From: Cytophagales bacterium
GTDB taxonomy: Bacteria; Bacteroidota; Bacteroidia; Cytophagales; Spirosomataceae
DNA: 39,448 nucleotides
Assembly: GCA_013298865.1 (NCBI GenBank)
Contig: JAAFJL010000030.1
Span: 1 to 39,448 of the forward strand
Direction of reading: 5' to 3'
Part shown: positions 8,253-16,141 of the stretch, in pieces
Position numbering within the stretch: position 1 is the stretch's first letter
Layout of the letters: every line of letters begins with the position of its first letter
Translations under genes and position numbers: made by a program
Notes under the pieces: model-generated
Database searches by the model: none
Told to the model about the DNA's origin: nothing
Seen by the model: the letters and a program-made list of their open reading frames with translations, nothing else

Positions 8253-8722
8253 TTAAAAATATTTTGGTTGTAATTACGTGTTCAATCCTTTTGATTTCAT
8301 GTGATACGACTACTATTTTGAAAGATAATGCTGATATTGATAATGCGAAATGGCTTATTAAAGATGCCCCAACTTTCACATTTGAAGTAACAGACACATT
8401 GGCGAGCTATAACGTTTTTTACAATGTTCGGAATAATAGAAAATATGCGTATCATAACCTCTACGTTACGCATTACTTGACAGCCCCTAATAAGAAAATT
8501 ATTCATCAACATTTAGATGAAATCATTCTTTTTGATGAAACTACTGGGCAGCCTCTTGGGACTGGCTTAGGAGATATTTACGACCATAAAGTACTGGCTT
8601 TCAAAGACTTTCGTTTTCCGATGAAAGGAAAATATAAGATTATGATGCAACAATATATGCGACAAAACCCCTTGTTAGATATTGTTAGTGCAGGATTCAC
8701 TATTGAAAAAGTGGGAAAGTAG
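8204..8722 (+). CDS. gldH: Gliding motility lipoprotein GldH
   Basis: With the ATG at 8204 the product has 172 residues, near the usual 155-165. A hydrophobic segment (NILVVITCSILLISC) ends in a lipobox with Cys33. The mature part has the GldH pattern: FTFEVTDTLASYNVFYNVRNN, then LPLG-like and GLGDIYDHK segments and FPMKGKYKIMMQQYMR near the end. GldH is an outer-leaflet lipoprotein required for gliding in Flavobacterium, linked to the type IX secretion/gliding machinery. In-frame ATGs at 8078, 8138 and 8168 would make a longer N-terminus, partly overlapping ricT, and a less typical signal peptide. The start is the weak point; the family call is good. Confidence 0.85.
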   Translation: MVGVPTNYFKGVLTNHVKNILVVITCSILLISCDTTTILKDNADIDNAKWLIKDAPTFTFEVTDTLASYNVFYNVRNNRKYAYHNLYVTHYLTAPNKKIIHQHLDEIILFDETTGQPLGTGLGDIYDHKVLAFKDFRFPMKGKYKIMMQQYMRQNPLLDIVSAGFTIEKVGK

Positions 8723-8756
8723 TACTCATCACTCAAAGCTAAATTAAACCTACGTT

Positions 8757-9389
8757 ATGGAAAAATTTCTTCCACTTTTCCCTCTCAATTTAGTGGTTTT
8801 TCCGATGGAAGAACTCAATTTGCACATCTTTGAGCCACGCTATCGACAATTAATCAATGAAAGTTTAGACAACGGAACAACATTTGGTATTCCTACTTTT
8901 CTGGACGGTAAACTTCCAGGTTTTGGAACAGAAGTGAAAGTGATGAGTCTTTCAAAACGTTATGACGATGGTCGTTTGGATATTAAAACACTGGGAGTGA
9001 GAGTATTCAGAATTATAGATTTTCAGAATCCTGTTGCCCTAAAAATGTATTCAGGCGGAGTGGTAGCGATGCTCCCCGAAGCAGAAAAATATCCTTTTGT
9101 GATGCCTGGACTTTTGGAAAGAGTCAACAGATTGTACGAGCTTTTGGAAGAAGAAAATAAATTTGATATTGAAAAAATGCAACCATATTCTTATCAAATA
9201 GCTCATAAAATTGGGCTTTCGGTTGAAGAAGAATATAGTTTATTGAAAATGCCAACCGAAAACGAACGACAAGCATTTTTGATTCAACATTTAGAAAGAA
9301 TCATTCCAATGCTTCAAGATGTAGAACGAACTAAAGACCGTATCCGCATGAATGGGCATTTCAAAAACCTTGACCCATTGAATTTTTAA
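8757..9389 (+). CDS. Lon N-terminal (substrate-binding) domain protein
   Basis: 210 residues without the AAA+ or protease parts of Lon. It begins FLPLFPLNLVVFPMEELNLH, the classic start of the LON substrate-binding domain, followed by FEPRYRQLI. The domain fills about residues 3-190 and is followed by a helical end (EHLERIIPML). Stand-alone Lon-N proteins are common; their function is unclear (the group includes the ATP-independent label given to some homologues, with no protease site). No signal peptide, so cytoplasmic. It lies 34 bases after gldH and is probably co-transcribed with it. Confidence 0.9.
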   Translation: MEKFLPLFPLNLVVFPMEELNLHIFEPRYRQLINESLDNGTTFGIPTFLDGKLPGFGTEVKVMSLSKRYDDGRLDIKTLGVRVFRIIDFQNPVALKMYSGGVVAMLPEAEKYPFVMPGLLERVNRLYELLEEENKFDIEKMQPYSYQIAHKIGLSVEEEYSLLKMPTENERQAFLIQHLERIIPMLQDVERTKDRIRMNGHFKNLDPLNF

Positions 9390-9450
9390 AACAAAATCTA
9401 CACTTATCAAGTTTTGTAATGCTATGAACCTAATAATCAAATATTTAGTA

Positions 9451-9458
9451 TAATTTTG
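9451..9458 (+). promoter_or_regulatory. Putative -7 element for the WG-repeat gene
   Basis: TAATTTTG matches TAnnTTTG and would give a leader of about 105 bases before the ATG at 9572. That leader contains the competing hairpins at 9514-9550. No clear -33 box. Confidence 0.35.
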
Positions 9459-9513
9459 TAGTACCCAATCTTCTGTAAATATCTTCAAAAAAAGTATTTT
9501 CCCGCCCAGAGAG

Positions 9514-9550
9514 AGAGGTTTAAGTTTTCAGAGAAATAAACCTCTGAAAC
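9514..9550 (+). promoter_or_regulatory. Competing hairpins in the leader of the WG-repeat gene
   Basis: AGAGGTTTA (9514-9522) pairs perfectly with TAAACCTCT (9537-9545). A second pairing, GTTTTCAGAG (9524-9533) with CTCTGAAAC (9542-9550) with one bulged T, uses the same bases of the right arm. Only one can form at a time. There is no T run, so it is not a simple terminator; it ends 21 bases before the ATG. Confidence 0.4.
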
Positions 9551-9571
9551 CCTAACCACATTCCTTACGTC

Positions 9572-10468
9572 ATGAAAACTTCTATTATTCGTATCCAATT
9601 TCTATTGGTGTTGCTTTTGCTTACAGGCAAAACATTCGCATCTTCTCCCAAAGACTCTGTCGGAACTGTTTCTAATTCGGTAAAAACTCGAAAAGTCTTC
9701 ACTTCCGAACAAGCTCAAAAAGTTATGATGATGACTTTGGCTAAGACAACTCCATTTTACAACAAAGACTCTTTGTTGAAACATTTTCAGCAATTTCTAT
9801 CTACTGCCAATGTGCTGGACTACAAAGATTACGTTGGTGGAATGGAAGGGCAACTCAAGAAAAAAATCAATATTTTAGAGTATGATAACATCAGAAATGT
9901 CTTTCAATTAGAGCAATTGAATGATTTAAAAGGACGCTATTCTTTACTACAAAGTGCTACTTGTCTTTCAGGGAAAAAAGAAGGAAGTTTCGTGAGAATT
10001 AAAGACACTGAAGGGCGTGACATGATGGTAGCCCCCGTACAGGTAGCAGGTATGTATTCGGAGGTTCAGAAATATAAGCAGGGCTTTGCTAAAGTTCAAA
10101 AAGGACAATTATATGGCTTTTTGAATTTGTGCGGAGAAGAAGTTATTACTTGCCAATACGCTCATGCTGAGGGATTTAACGATGGAAAAGCATTGGTAAA
10201 ACAAAACGATAAATGGAAATTTATTGATATTACTGGAAAAGAATCTGCGGTTTTTAAAAATATTGTTGATGCGATTTCCTTAGCAAAAGGCATTAGTTTG
10301 GTTCGCTACAAAGATGGAAAATATGCTCTGATTGATAACCAATTTGATAAAACTCAGACCCCAATTTCGGATATATACGATTTAATTGAACCACTTCCCA
10401 ATGAAGATTTTAGGGTAAAAAATGGCGACAAAACTATCGTCATTCACTTGGACGGTACGCAGTTGTGA
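9572..10468 (+). CDS. Exported WG-repeat protein
   Basis: 298 residues. Residues 1-23 are a signal peptide (FLLVLLLLTGKTFA-SS). The N-terminal half is helical and unrecognised. From about residue 150 there are WG (KWG) beta repeats: YGFLNLCGEEVITCQYAHAE, then a unit around KWKFIDITGKE, then KYALIDNQ. WG repeats form beta structures of unknown partner, frequent in secreted Bacteroidota proteins. It converges on the OmpA-like lipoprotein gene without an obvious terminator between them. The particular role is unknown. Confidence 0.8.
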   Translation: MKTSIIRIQFLLVLLLLTGKTFASSPKDSVGTVSNSVKTRKVFTSEQAQKVMMMTLAKTTPFYNKDSLLKHFQQFLSTANVLDYKDYVGGMEGQLKKKINILEYDNIRNVFQLEQLNDLKGRYSLLQSATCLSGKKEGSFVRIKDTEGRDMMVAPVQVAGMYSEVQKYKQGFAKVQKGQLYGFLNLCGEEVITCQYAHAEGFNDGKALVKQNDKWKFIDITGKESAVFKNIVDAISLAKGISLVRYKDGKYALIDNQFDKTQTPISDIYDLIEPLPNEDFRVKNGDKTIVIHLDGTQL

Positions 10469-10553
10469 TAAGTCCGCTAATTTTTAATTGATAAGTTGAC
10501 AAGTAACCAGCAATTTAACGAACATCAAGCATCGAAAAACAAAAATCGGAATA

Positions 10554-11483
10554 TCAATCTGGTAATATTTTCCAGTAAAATTTTACCATTCTTCTTCGAG
10601 CATCAATGACATTATACTTGATTTTATTATCAGGTAATTCTTCACCTCTGCCTTCTTTATTAATATTGACTGCAATGGATTTTACGCCTGTGATGTAATT
10701 GATTTTGTCAAAAACAATATCACGAACCAATCCCCCGACATCTTCTGCCCTGAGTCGAGAAAGTTCCAGATTCAACTGTTCTGGCTTTGCCAAAAGCGTG
10801 CTGTCGTAGGTGTTATGATAAATACTCTGAGCTATTTCTGAATACAATTGTGATTTCGGATTAATTGGGTCAGCATCAGAATAACCCAAGAACACAATTT
10901 TTATTTTCAAACGCTTGTTCACGTATTTATTAGCAGACGTTACGATTGAGTCAATTACTGGCGTAAAAAATTCCTGTATTTTAGGAATATTTTTATCAGA
11001 AATTCTGTACCCACCCATCGAAAACATAATTTCATTAGGAATTTTATAAGTATAACTATTCCTGATTCCCTCTTGGATTAAAAGCATCGTCAATGAATCA
11101 TCAATAACTTTAGCACGAAGCCCAGCAATGATATTTGACTTGCCACTTAGCTCGTCTTTCAAGAGTTGTTTCAATGCCTTTTCATCGGTCATATTCACTT
11201 TTACAATACTGTCACGTTCGGCAATATTTTTTTGAACAGTTTTTGCACCTTCAATAAAAAGCCTTTCAATTTCATCGTCCAGATTACTGTCTTCATCTTT
11301 GATTTTAAACTGGTCAGCTACTTTGCCAGCTTCCTCTTTGGCACGCTGGTCGGTTGCGTATAGATTTGTGAAAAGTTGTTTATTGGCAATTAACATCCCT
11401 TTTTTAACAGCACAAGATTGGATGAAAAGGAACAATAGAAAGACACTGGCATAGTTTGCCAGAGAGCGAAGAGATAATTTCAT
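10554..11483 (-). CDS. OmpA-like outer membrane lipoprotein
   Basis: 309 residues from the ATG at 11481-11483. That start gives a signal peptide ending in the lipobox FIQSC (Cys about 23); an upstream in-frame ATG at 11555 would put 24 charged residues ahead of it. The middle is helical. The last 120 residues look like a diverged OmpA peptidoglycan-binding domain: FLGYSDADP in place of the GHTDS turn, NLELSRLRAEDV in place of NxxLSxxRAxxV, and a final DARRRMVKF like the usual NRRV. It is probably a lipoprotein tethered to the cell wall. The gene is divergent from the RND-type adaptor, with 97 bases between them. Confidence 0.7.
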   Translation of the reverse strand: MKLSLRSLANYASVFLLFLFIQSCAVKKGMLIANKQLFTNLYATDQRAKEEAGKVADQFKIKDEDSNLDDEIERLFIEGAKTVQKNIAERDSIVKVNMTDEKALKQLLKDELSGKSNIIAGLRAKVIDDSLTMLLIQEGIRNSYTYKIPNEIMFSMGGYRISDKNIPKIQEFFTPVIDSIVTSANKYVNKRLKIKIVFLGYSDADPINPKSQLYSEIAQSIYHNTYDSTLLAKPEQLNLELSRLRAEDVGGLVRDIVFDKINYITGVKSIAVNINKEGRGEELPDNKIKYNVIDARRRMVKFYWKILPD

Positions 11484-11507
11484 GGTAACAGTGGTTTTGT
11501 TTACTTG

Positions 11508-11515
11508 CAAAATTA
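11508..11515 (-). promoter_or_regulatory. Putative -7 element for the OmpA-like gene
   Basis: On the minus strand this reads TAATTTTG (TAnnTTTG), 24 bases upstream of the chosen ATG, which supports the 11483 start, because the longer start would lie upstream of this promoter. Confidence 0.4.
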
Positions 11516-11533
11516 AACAAATCTCTTGGAAAA

Positions 11534-11549
11534 GACGTATTTTTACGTC
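11534..11549. promoter_or_regulatory. GACGTA-TTTT-TACGTC inverted repeat
   Basis: A perfect 6-bp inverted repeat around four T lies in the gap between two divergent envelope genes. It could be a shared operator; as RNA it would be a small hairpin in the leader of either gene. Confidence 0.3.
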
Positions 11550-11580
11550 CTTCATTTAACAAACATTTTAATCCACTGAT

Positions 11581-12684
11581 ATGTCAAAAATTACAAAAGG
11601 GATTCTCACTACATTCATAATTTTTATGATTTTAGGCTTGTTTTTTTACCCAAAACTCAAAAAGTTTTTTTCAGCTAAAGAAGGGGATAAAAAAGAACAA
11701 GCCGGTGGTGGAAAAGATGCAAAGGGTGGTAAAGGAGGCAAAACGTCAGTCATCGTGATGGTCGTGAAAGCTAAGCGATTGGACGATGTAGTGAATTCAA
11801 CAGGAACAATTTTACCGAATGAAGAAGTTGAAATACGGTCAGAAGTTTCAGGGAAAATCGTAACTCTGAATATCCACGAAGGCGATTTTGTACGAAAAGG
11901 CACAGTACTTTTTCATATTAATGATGAAGACTTACAGGCACGCCTCAAGAAGTTAGGTTTTAATAAAAAATTAGCCGAAGACAACGAAGCACGTCAGAAA
12001 AAATTATTAGAAAAAGAAGCAATTTCACAAAGAGAATATGATATAGCTGTAAATTCAGTCAATACAATTTCTGCTGATATTGAAGATTTACAAGCCCAAG
12101 TTCAGAAGACAACCGTGAAAGCACCTTTTGATGGAACAATAGGTTTTAGGTACGTAAGTTTGGGGAGTTATATTTCACCAACTACCAAAATTGCAACATT
12201 AACCAATACAAATCCTGCAAAATTAGAGTTTTCAGTTCCAGCAAAATATGCCTCTGTGGCACGTGTAGGAGGGAAAATTGATTTTTCTATGGAAGATGGC
12301 GAACAGCATTTCGTAGGAACTGTCTATGCGATTGACCCTAAAATTGACCCTCAGACTCGTACGCTGCAAATCAGAGCGACTTCTCCAAATCCAAATCATA
12401 AATTAATTCCAGGGGCTTTTGCAAGAGTAGAGTTAGTGCTAAAAACCAAAGGTTCAGCCATCATGATTCCGACAGAAGCAGTTGTGCCAGAACAAAAAGG
12501 AAGTAAGGTTTTCTTGGTAAAAGGAGGGAAGGCTTCACCAACAAAAATTCAATTGGGAACTCGTGGAGAGAAAGACGTTGAAGTTTTATCTGGGCTTTCG
12601 GTTGGCGATACACTCATCACAACAGGGATTATGCAAGTAAAACCAGACGGAGAAGTGGATATACGGGAAGTGATTAAGTTTTAA
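11581..12684 (+). CDS. RND efflux periplasmic adaptor (HlyD/MFP family)
   Basis: 367 residues. One N-terminal membrane segment (about 7-25) is followed by a Lys/Gly-rich linker (33-57). Then come the barrel-sandwich part (EVSGKIVTLNIHEGDFVRKG), a coiled-coil hairpin (about 120-180, with ISQREYD), the second lipoyl half (TTVKAPFDGTIGFR) and the beta-barrel and membrane-proximal domains (IDPQTRTLQIRA). It would link an inner-membrane RND pump to an outer-membrane channel. In relatives the pump gene usually comes next; here tpiA follows instead, so the pump must be encoded elsewhere or is lost. The adaptor itself appears intact. Confidence 0.9.
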   Translation: MSKITKGILTTFIIFMILGLFFYPKLKKFFSAKEGDKKEQAGGGKDAKGGKGGKTSVIVMVVKAKRLDDVVNSTGTILPNEEVEIRSEVSGKIVTLNIHEGDFVRKGTVLFHINDEDLQARLKKLGFNKKLAEDNEARQKKLLEKEAISQREYDIAVNSVNTISADIEDLQAQVQKTTVKAPFDGTIGFRYVSLGSYISPTTKIATLTNTNPAKLEFSVPAKYASVARVGGKIDFSMEDGEQHFVGTVYAIDPKIDPQTRTLQIRATSPNPNHKLIPGAFARVELVLKTKGSAIMIPTEAVVPEQKGSKVFLVKGGKASPTKIQLGTRGEKDVEVLSGLSVGDTLITTGIMQVKPDGEVDIREVIKF

Positions 12685-12735
12685 GACAAATTAACTTAGG
12701 AACTTATCAACTTAAAACTCATTAACTCTTTTTCG

Positions 12736-12743
12736 TACCTTTG
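12736..12743 (+). promoter_or_regulatory. tpiA promoter -7 element, copy 1
   Basis: TACCTTTG, an exact match to TAnnTTTG, 41 bases before the first (abortive) ATG at 12784. Its -33 region lies outside or at the very edge of the duplicated unit. Confidence 0.55.
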
Positions 12744-12783
12744 CGGAGAAGTGTAATTAAGCAAATAACAGATAATCAAAAAA

Positions 12784-12852
12784 ATGAGAAAAAAAATTGT
12801 AGCTGGAAACTGGAAGATGAACAAAACAATGGAAGAAGCCCAAACTCATTAA
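12784..12852 (+). CDS. Upstream mini-ORF: copy of the first 19 TpiA residues
   Basis: The first repeat copy contains the tpiA ATG and 19 identical codons (MRKKIVAGNWKMNKTMEEA), then continues into the second copy as QTH and stops at 12850-12852. The result would be a 22-residue peptide, ending 58 bases before the true tpiA ATG. It has the same upstream sequence as the real start, so it should be translated whenever the first promoter copy is used. It cannot be an enzyme; it is either a by-product or a leader that affects tpiA translation. Confidence 0.6.
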   Translation: MRKKIVAGNWKMNKTMEEAQTH

Positions 12853-12862
12853 CTCTTTTTCG

Positions 12863-12870
12863 TACCTTTG
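12863..12870 (+). promoter_or_regulatory. tpiA promoter -7 element, copy 2
   Basis: Second TACCTTTG, 127 bases after the first and 41 bases before the functional ATG. The sequence at its -33 position comes from the duplicated coding region (GAAGAAGCCC), unlike that of copy 1, so its strength may differ. Confidence 0.55.
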
Positions 12871-12910
12871 CGGAGAAGTGTAATTAAGCAAATAACAGAT
12901 AATCAAAAAA

Positions 12911-13672
12911 ATGAGAAAAAAAATTGTAGCTGGAAACTGGAAGATGAACAAAACAATGGAAGAAGCCCTAATCTTGACTTCGGAAGTTGTTCACATGGTA
13001 AAAGACGAAGTAGCATCAGACGTAATAGTTGTGCTTGGTGTGCCATCAATTTATTTAACAACTGTTCAAAAATACGTTGAACCAGTAGCCAATATGGGCG
13101 TAGCTGCTCAGAATTGCCACCAAAAAGCATCTGGAGCATATACAGGAGAAATTTCAGCACCAATGTTGCAGTCAATCGGAGTAGATTATGTTTATATAGG
13201 ACACAGCGAACGCCGCCAATATTTTTCTGAAACCAATGAAGAATTGGCAGAAAAAGTAAATATTGCTCTTGCCAATGGATTAGCTCCTATCTTTTGTTGT
13301 GGAGAATCCTTGGAACAACGCCAAGCAGGCGGATTTTTAGAATTCGTAGCCTCACAATTGACAGATAGCTTGTTCCATTTATCAGAAGAAGATTTCCGTA
13401 AAGTTGCCATTGCTTACGAGCCAATCTGGGCAATCGGTACGGGTCTAACTGCATCATCTGAACAAGCACAAGAAATGCACGCTTATCTGAGAGGACATTT
13501 GGCTTCAAAATACGGACAATCAGTAGCAAACGATACTTCTATTCTTTACGGTGGAAGTTGCAACGAAAAAAATGCACAAGAATTATTTGCTTGCCCAGAC
13601 GTGGACGGTGGACTAATTGGCGGAGCATCATTAAAATCAAGAGAATTTACCAATATTGCAAAGTCATTTTAA
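12911..13672 (+). CDS. tpiA: Triosephosphate isomerase
   Basis: 253 residues, the normal length. It has the N-terminal AGNWKMN with catalytic Lys11, the IGHSERR motif with electrophile His98, the AYEPIWAIGTG motif with catalytic base Glu170 at the flexible loop, and the GGSC and GGLIGGASL phosphate-binding glycines near the end. It interconverts dihydroxyacetone phosphate and glyceraldehyde-3-phosphate in glycolysis and gluconeogenesis. The ATG is the second copy of a duplicated start; only this copy leads into the complete gene. A strong terminator follows. Confidence 0.98.
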   Translation: MRKKIVAGNWKMNKTMEEALILTSEVVHMVKDEVASDVIVVLGVPSIYLTTVQKYVEPVANMGVAAQNCHQKASGAYTGEISAPMLQSIGVDYVYIGHSERRQYFSETNEELAEKVNIALANGLAPIFCCGESLEQRQAGGFLEFVASQLTDSLFHLSEEDFRKVAIAYEPIWAIGTGLTASSEQAQEMHAYLRGHLASKYGQSVANDTSILYGGSCNEKNAQELFACPDVDGGLIGGASLKSREFTNIAKSF

Positions 13673-13694
13673 TTTGAACATTTGAAAATGAGTC

Positions 13695-13740
13695 AAAAAT
13701 AAAAGCCTAAAATCTTTGAGATTTTAGGCTTTTATTTTTT
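13695..13740 (+). terminator. Intrinsic terminator after tpiA
   Basis: A perfect 21-bp inverted repeat (13695-13715 with 13719-13739) with a 3-base loop TTG; core AAAGCCTAAAATCT. The right arm ends in a T run. Confidence 0.9.
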
Positions 13741-13870
13741 GGCGGGAACTATCAATTTCCAAATTATAATATTTCTAAATTTCCAAATTACTTCTTTCGT
13801 TTTGGCATGATTATTGGTTCAATTTATGTACACGTCCGCCCCATAAATTCATTAAAAAACAACCACCACA

Positions 13871-14485
13871 ATGAAGTTCACTTCAACATTATATCTGTTC
13901 GGAATGGTATTCTTCACAGCTATCGAAGCACACGCAGGTAAATCAAATCTTTTTGAAATTTTTAGAAATAGCCATCTAACAACCGATGTAACAGTGGCAC
14001 CTGTTTCATCGAAGCCATATTCTTCAAATTTAGAAAAAACAGTTAACGCAAAAACTTTAGCCAAGAATCTTTCAAAGTTAGTAGTAAGAAGTGCTGAAGT
14101 TCAGAAATTAATTGGTAATACCGATGACGTGAAAGAACGTTATGGTTTCTGGATAGATGATAAAAATGTTTTTTATAGCAATACAAAAACTGCCGTAGCT
14201 GGTACACCATTAGCAAAATTCTCAATTATTTCAATGGTTCGTACCGAAAAAAGCGATTTGATTAGAGTAAAAGTAGCAGATAACAAAAATATTCAAGTGT
14301 TATTAAGTACAGATACAGGTCTGGGTATTCCAGTTGACATAGTAAAATCAGGTAAAGATGAAGTGATAATTACGCCTTCTTATTTACTTTCTGATGGTAA
14401 CTATTATATCAAATTGAGGACTCAGAACCACGAAGAAAAACTGAAATTGACAGTAGCTCAAGATGAGAGTTTAGGGAAAAATTGA
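13871..14485 (+). CDS. Exported protein of unknown function
   Basis: 204 residues. Residues 1-22 look like a signal peptide (LYLFGMVFFTAIEAHAG). The mature part has a short Ser/Lys-rich stretch, then a beta-rich domain with a final YYIKLRTQNHEEKLKLTV strand, somewhat like Ig-like or sorting domains, but no T9SS CTD signature (no YPNP motif). I do not recognise the family. It is flanked by terminators on both sides, so it is a single-gene unit. Confidence 0.75.
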   Translation: MKFTSTLYLFGMVFFTAIEAHAGKSNLFEIFRNSHLTTDVTVAPVSSKPYSSNLEKTVNAKTLAKNLSKLVVRSAEVQKLIGNTDDVKERYGFWIDDKNVFYSNTKTAVAGTPLAKFSIISMVRTEKSDLIRVKVADNKNIQVLLSTDTGLGIPVDIVKSGKDEVIITPSYLLSDGNYYIKLRTQNHEEKLKLTVAQDESLGKN

Positions 14486-14506
14486 ATAGTTCAACATCAC
14501 TAACAC

Positions 14507-14544
14507 AAAAAGAGGCATTAGGAGAAATTCTAATGCCTCTTTTT
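14507..14544. terminator. Bidirectional terminator
   Basis: AAAAAGAGGCATTA (14507-14520) pairs with TAATGCCTCTTTTT (14531-14544). The stem continues inwards by three pairs (one G-T) to a GAAA tetraloop at 14524-14527. A on one side and T on the other suit both converging genes. Confidence 0.9.
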
Positions 14545-14598
14545 TGTGGGAATAAATCAATTTTCCAATCAACTAATTTCCAAATTTCCAAATTAGAT

Positions 14599-16068
14599 TT
14601 ACCAACTTTTCCGTAGCCCAACAGAAAGTCCAACAGCATTTGTAAAAACTCTTCCAGTATCAAACCCTAAATTTGCTAAAAGCTCTGAACCACCTAATAA
14701 ATTTGAAGGAGTCGCTGTAAAAACTCCTAATGAAAACTGATTAGAAGGTGTATCAAGACTACGAATATAATTTTTGGTATGACTCATTTTTAACTGATAC
14801 TGAATTTGCTTAGATGTCAGAATACCTCTCATACCTAAATGGAAAACAACGAGATTAGTAAGTAGTGCATCCTGGAAAGCATCTTCTCCAGATTTATTAA
14901 CGTAATCCTTTCTTGGAATAATAAAAGGAGAACCAATACTCTTGCCCTGATACACCCAACCATCCGTAAATTGTCCATGATTCCCGTAGTTGTCATCTGC
15001 TTCCCAACGTTCAGGTTTTAGTCCTAATAAATCAAAAAAGCCTGTAACATACCTTGACTGATTTAGGGTATAAATAAATTCTGTACTAATTTCTTGGATA
15101 GCTTTGTTATTAAAATTAGTAATCTTAATTCCATAAACTCCATCTTCAAATTCTGTTACGCCAGAATTAGTGGCTAAATACTCAAATGGGCTTTGTTTAT
15201 AGACAAAAATTCTTCTATTTTTTCCTTGAATTTCAAAGCCTAAATCAAAAGAACCTGAGTGATTTCCAAATTCATAGCCAGCATCATAAGCAGGATATTT
15301 TGTAAAATCGACTCCTTTTAACCAAAATTTATTTTTAACAGGAATATTCACAGCAGAAAATGCTACCCAGTCTTGAGGAAGTATCTCTTTTGTCCCATCA
15401 GGTAAGATTCTCGAACCTCCCCATTGTACATTGTGCGTTAGTCCAGCATAGAATTTAAACTTAGCTTTTTCTCTACCAATACGTCCATAAAACGACTTTT
15501 GATGTAAAAAATAGTCTTTTACAGCACCATTATCAAACCAACCATGAGCATAACTTACTTTGACTGCTAACAAACCTTTGAAGGCTATATTGACAAAATT
15601 AGGCGTACCAAATTGTATCTTAGTCATCGGAAGGGCATTGCCAGACCATGTTACAGAACCCGTACCGATGTTTGAAGAATCGGTTAGCCCAAAAACTTCT
15701 CTTCTTCTTCCTGCCCAAAGTTCAAAAACTCCAGCTTTTGCTTTGATATAAGCCTCTGGTAATAAGGCATCTACGCCGTCAAAATTAGCATTGGCTACAA
15801 CGCCTAATCCATATCCCCAATCGTAACGTTTTGGTTTCAAATTGTAGCCCTGAGAAATCCCTCCACGTAACATGAAGTTTGTTCCTGTATTTGGTATGAC
15901 ACCCAAATTATTTGTTCTTAGCCAAAAAGGGGTTTTATCGGCTGATGATACTAATAGATTTGATTCAATGTAGTATTTTCTACTGTGTTTCAAGGAATCT
16001 TGTCCAACGATTTTTGCAGAAAATAATAATAAAAATAGCAAGTATTTTATGGGTAATAGCTTTTTCAT
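14599..16068 (-). CDS. Capsule assembly Wzi-like outer membrane protein
   Basis: 489 residues. Residues 1-22 are a signal peptide (KYLLFLLLFSAKIVGQ). The rest is rich in aromatic-ended, alternating beta strands typical of an outer-membrane barrel. Segments such as SSADKTPFWLRTNNLG, ELWAGRRREVFGL and YAHGWFDNG match the pattern of the Wzi family (capsule assembly protein). Wzi in E. coli binds group 1 capsule at the surface; the Bacteroidota members are not well studied. The final residues (VGLSVGLRKSW) end in an aromatic residue as barrels do. It lies 73 bases downstream of tilS on the same strand. Confidence 0.8.
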   Translation of the reverse strand: MKKLLPIKYLLFLLLFSAKIVGQDSLKHSRKYYIESNLLVSSADKTPFWLRTNNLGVIPNTGTNFMLRGGISQGYNLKPKRYDWGYGLGVVANANFDGVDALLPEAYIKAKAGVFELWAGRRREVFGLTDSSNIGTGSVTWSGNALPMTKIQFGTPNFVNIAFKGLLAVKVSYAHGWFDNGAVKDYFLHQKSFYGRIGREKAKFKFYAGLTHNVQWGGSRILPDGTKEILPQDWVAFSAVNIPVKNKFWLKGVDFTKYPAYDAGYEFGNHSGSFDLGFEIQGKNRRIFVYKQSPFEYLATNSGVTEFEDGVYGIKITNFNNKAIQEISTEFIYTLNQSRYVTGFFDLLGLKPERWEADDNYGNHGQFTDGWVYQGKSIGSPFIIPRKDYVNKSGEDAFQDALLTNLVVFHLGMRGILTSKQIQYQLKMSHTKNYIRSLDTPSNQFSLGVFTATPSNLLGGSELLANLGFDTGRVFTNAVGLSVGLRKSW

Positions 16069-16141
16069 AAAAAGTAGAATTTGATTATGATTTCTTAGGT
16101 CATAGTTTATTTTTTAATTGAGTATTCGTAATTTCCGTTCC

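Larger units (their letters stand above)
12715..12968 (+). repeat. Perfect 127-bp tandem duplication before and into tpiA
   Basis: Bases 12715-12841 are repeated without a difference at 12842-12968. Each unit contains a TACCTTTG promoter element, a leader and the first 57 coding bases of tpiA. The identity suggests a recent duplication or an assembly error. 127 is not a multiple of three, so read-through from the first copy does not continue into the gene. Confidence 0.95.

Noticed and set aside
13803..13818. Sigma-54-like sequence TGGCATG-ATTA-TTGGT before an exported gene
   Set aside because: The spacing fits, but the essential GC of the -12 element is replaced by GG, and no activator is nearby.
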